From assembly GCA_030639305.1 (NCBI GenBank), contig DAOWCY010000201.1, positions 1-12,969 on the forward strand: a stretch of 12,969 nt of DNA, read 5' to 3'. The notes under the pieces are model-generated. The model was not told where the DNA came from and searched no databases. It saw nothing but the letters and a program-made list of their open reading frames with translations. Origin of the DNA: JAGLQA01 sp023135565 (lineage in GTDB: Bacteria > Acidobacteriota > Aminicenantia > UBA2199). Below are positions 12,781 through 12,969 of the stretch, in pieces. The first letter of the stretch is position 1. Every line of letters starts with the position of its first letter. Made by a program: the position numbers and the translations under genes.

Positions 12781-12809
12781 ATTATAATTTAACTTTTTTG
12801 TTTTGTCAA
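12781..12809 (-). promoter_or_regulatory. Consensus promoter of the leader ORF and TPR gene
   Basis: On the minus strand TTGACA (12804-12809), exactly 17 bp, TATAAT (12781-12786): a perfect match in both boxes and spacing. Transcription would start near 12774, about 47 nt before the leader ATG. Such an unmodified consensus predicts strong constitutive expression unless post-transcriptionally controlled. Confidence 0.85.
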
Positions 12810-12854
12810 CTCAGGATTACGTAAGTGTTCAGTTTTGGAAAAAATTTAAAACAG

Positions 12855-12913
12855 CTTGCCTCCGGCGGCCCTGCCGGGGGCCAAACTTTTGAAAAAGTTT
12901 GAACAAAACTTTT
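12855..12913 (-). repeat. 59-bp REP-like element, copy B (inverted)
   Basis: The reverse complement matches 9949-10007 at 58 of 59 positions, the single difference lying in the GATC/GTTC segment. Flanking sequence does not match, so the repeat boundaries are sharp. It lies about 45 bp upstream of the TPR promoter. Confidence 0.85.
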
Positions 12914-12969
12914 GTTTAAAAAAACGAGAAGCCCCCCTACAAAAGCTTTGAATTTCTCTTTTCCCAGCA

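Larger units (their letters stand above)
12622..12969. other. 348-bp region upstream of the TPR gene
   Basis: Contents: a 27-codon leader ORF within an inverted repeat (12644-12741 with its ribosome site), a consensus promoter (12781-12809), copy B of the REP-like element (12855-12913), and about 55 bp of AT-rich sequence to the window edge in which I see nothing. Confidence 0.65.

Overview
The window is bacterial. Gene starts mostly carry strong Shine-Dalgarno sequences (AAGGAGG-type), several promoters are near-perfect sigma70/sigmaA boxes, and the only recognisable metabolism is a compact nucleoside-salvage cluster of the kind common in Firmicutes. No rRNA, tRNA or other taxonomic marker is present. 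A Clostridia-like Gram-positive is a reasonable but low-confidence guess.

Left half (about 1-7976), an accessory region of poorly known genes in low-GC spacers. On the minus strand, reading right to left, are a 502-aa protein with two peptidoglycan-binding repeats and a lysozyme-like domain (4290-5798), a 429-aa nitrilase-superfamily amidohydrolase (2516-3805), and 32 bp further on a very long beta-rich protein that runs off the left edge (at least 827 aa, 1-2483). On the plus strand, divergent from the lysozyme-like gene, are a 508-aa protein ending in a 29-residue Lys/Glu/Arg tandem repeat (6247-7773) and a 64-aa Cys-containing small protein (7782-7976). None of the four large proteins has a visible signal peptide. 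The spacers hold a 107-bp MITE-like element, a 28-bp direct repeat and a 19-bp repeat found just 3' of two unrelated genes.

Right half (about 7989-12621), nucleoside salvage. cdd (cytidine deaminase) and pdp (pyrimidine-nucleoside phosphorylase) form an overlapping minus-strand pair. deoB (phosphopentomutase) and a purine-nucleoside phosphorylase form an ATGA-overlapping plus-strand pair diverging from a 301-bp spacer. Together they deaminate cytidine, cleave purine and pyrimidine nucleosides to base plus (deoxy)ribose-1-phosphate, and isomerise the sugar to the 5-phosphate for central metabolism. A TPR protein gene converges on the phosphorylase. It is preceded by a consensus promoter and a 27-codon leader ORF lying inside an inverted repeat.

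Two inverted copies (58/59 identical) of a REP-like double-hairpin element sit at 9949-10007 and 12855-12913 and bracket deoB, the phosphorylase and the TPR gene. No CRISPR array, transposase gene or complete known mobile element was found. The most notable items are the slippage-prone AAAG tract in the polypurine tail of the 508-aa gene, the leader ORF, the shared repeats, and the group of signal-less, possibly envelope-directed proteins.
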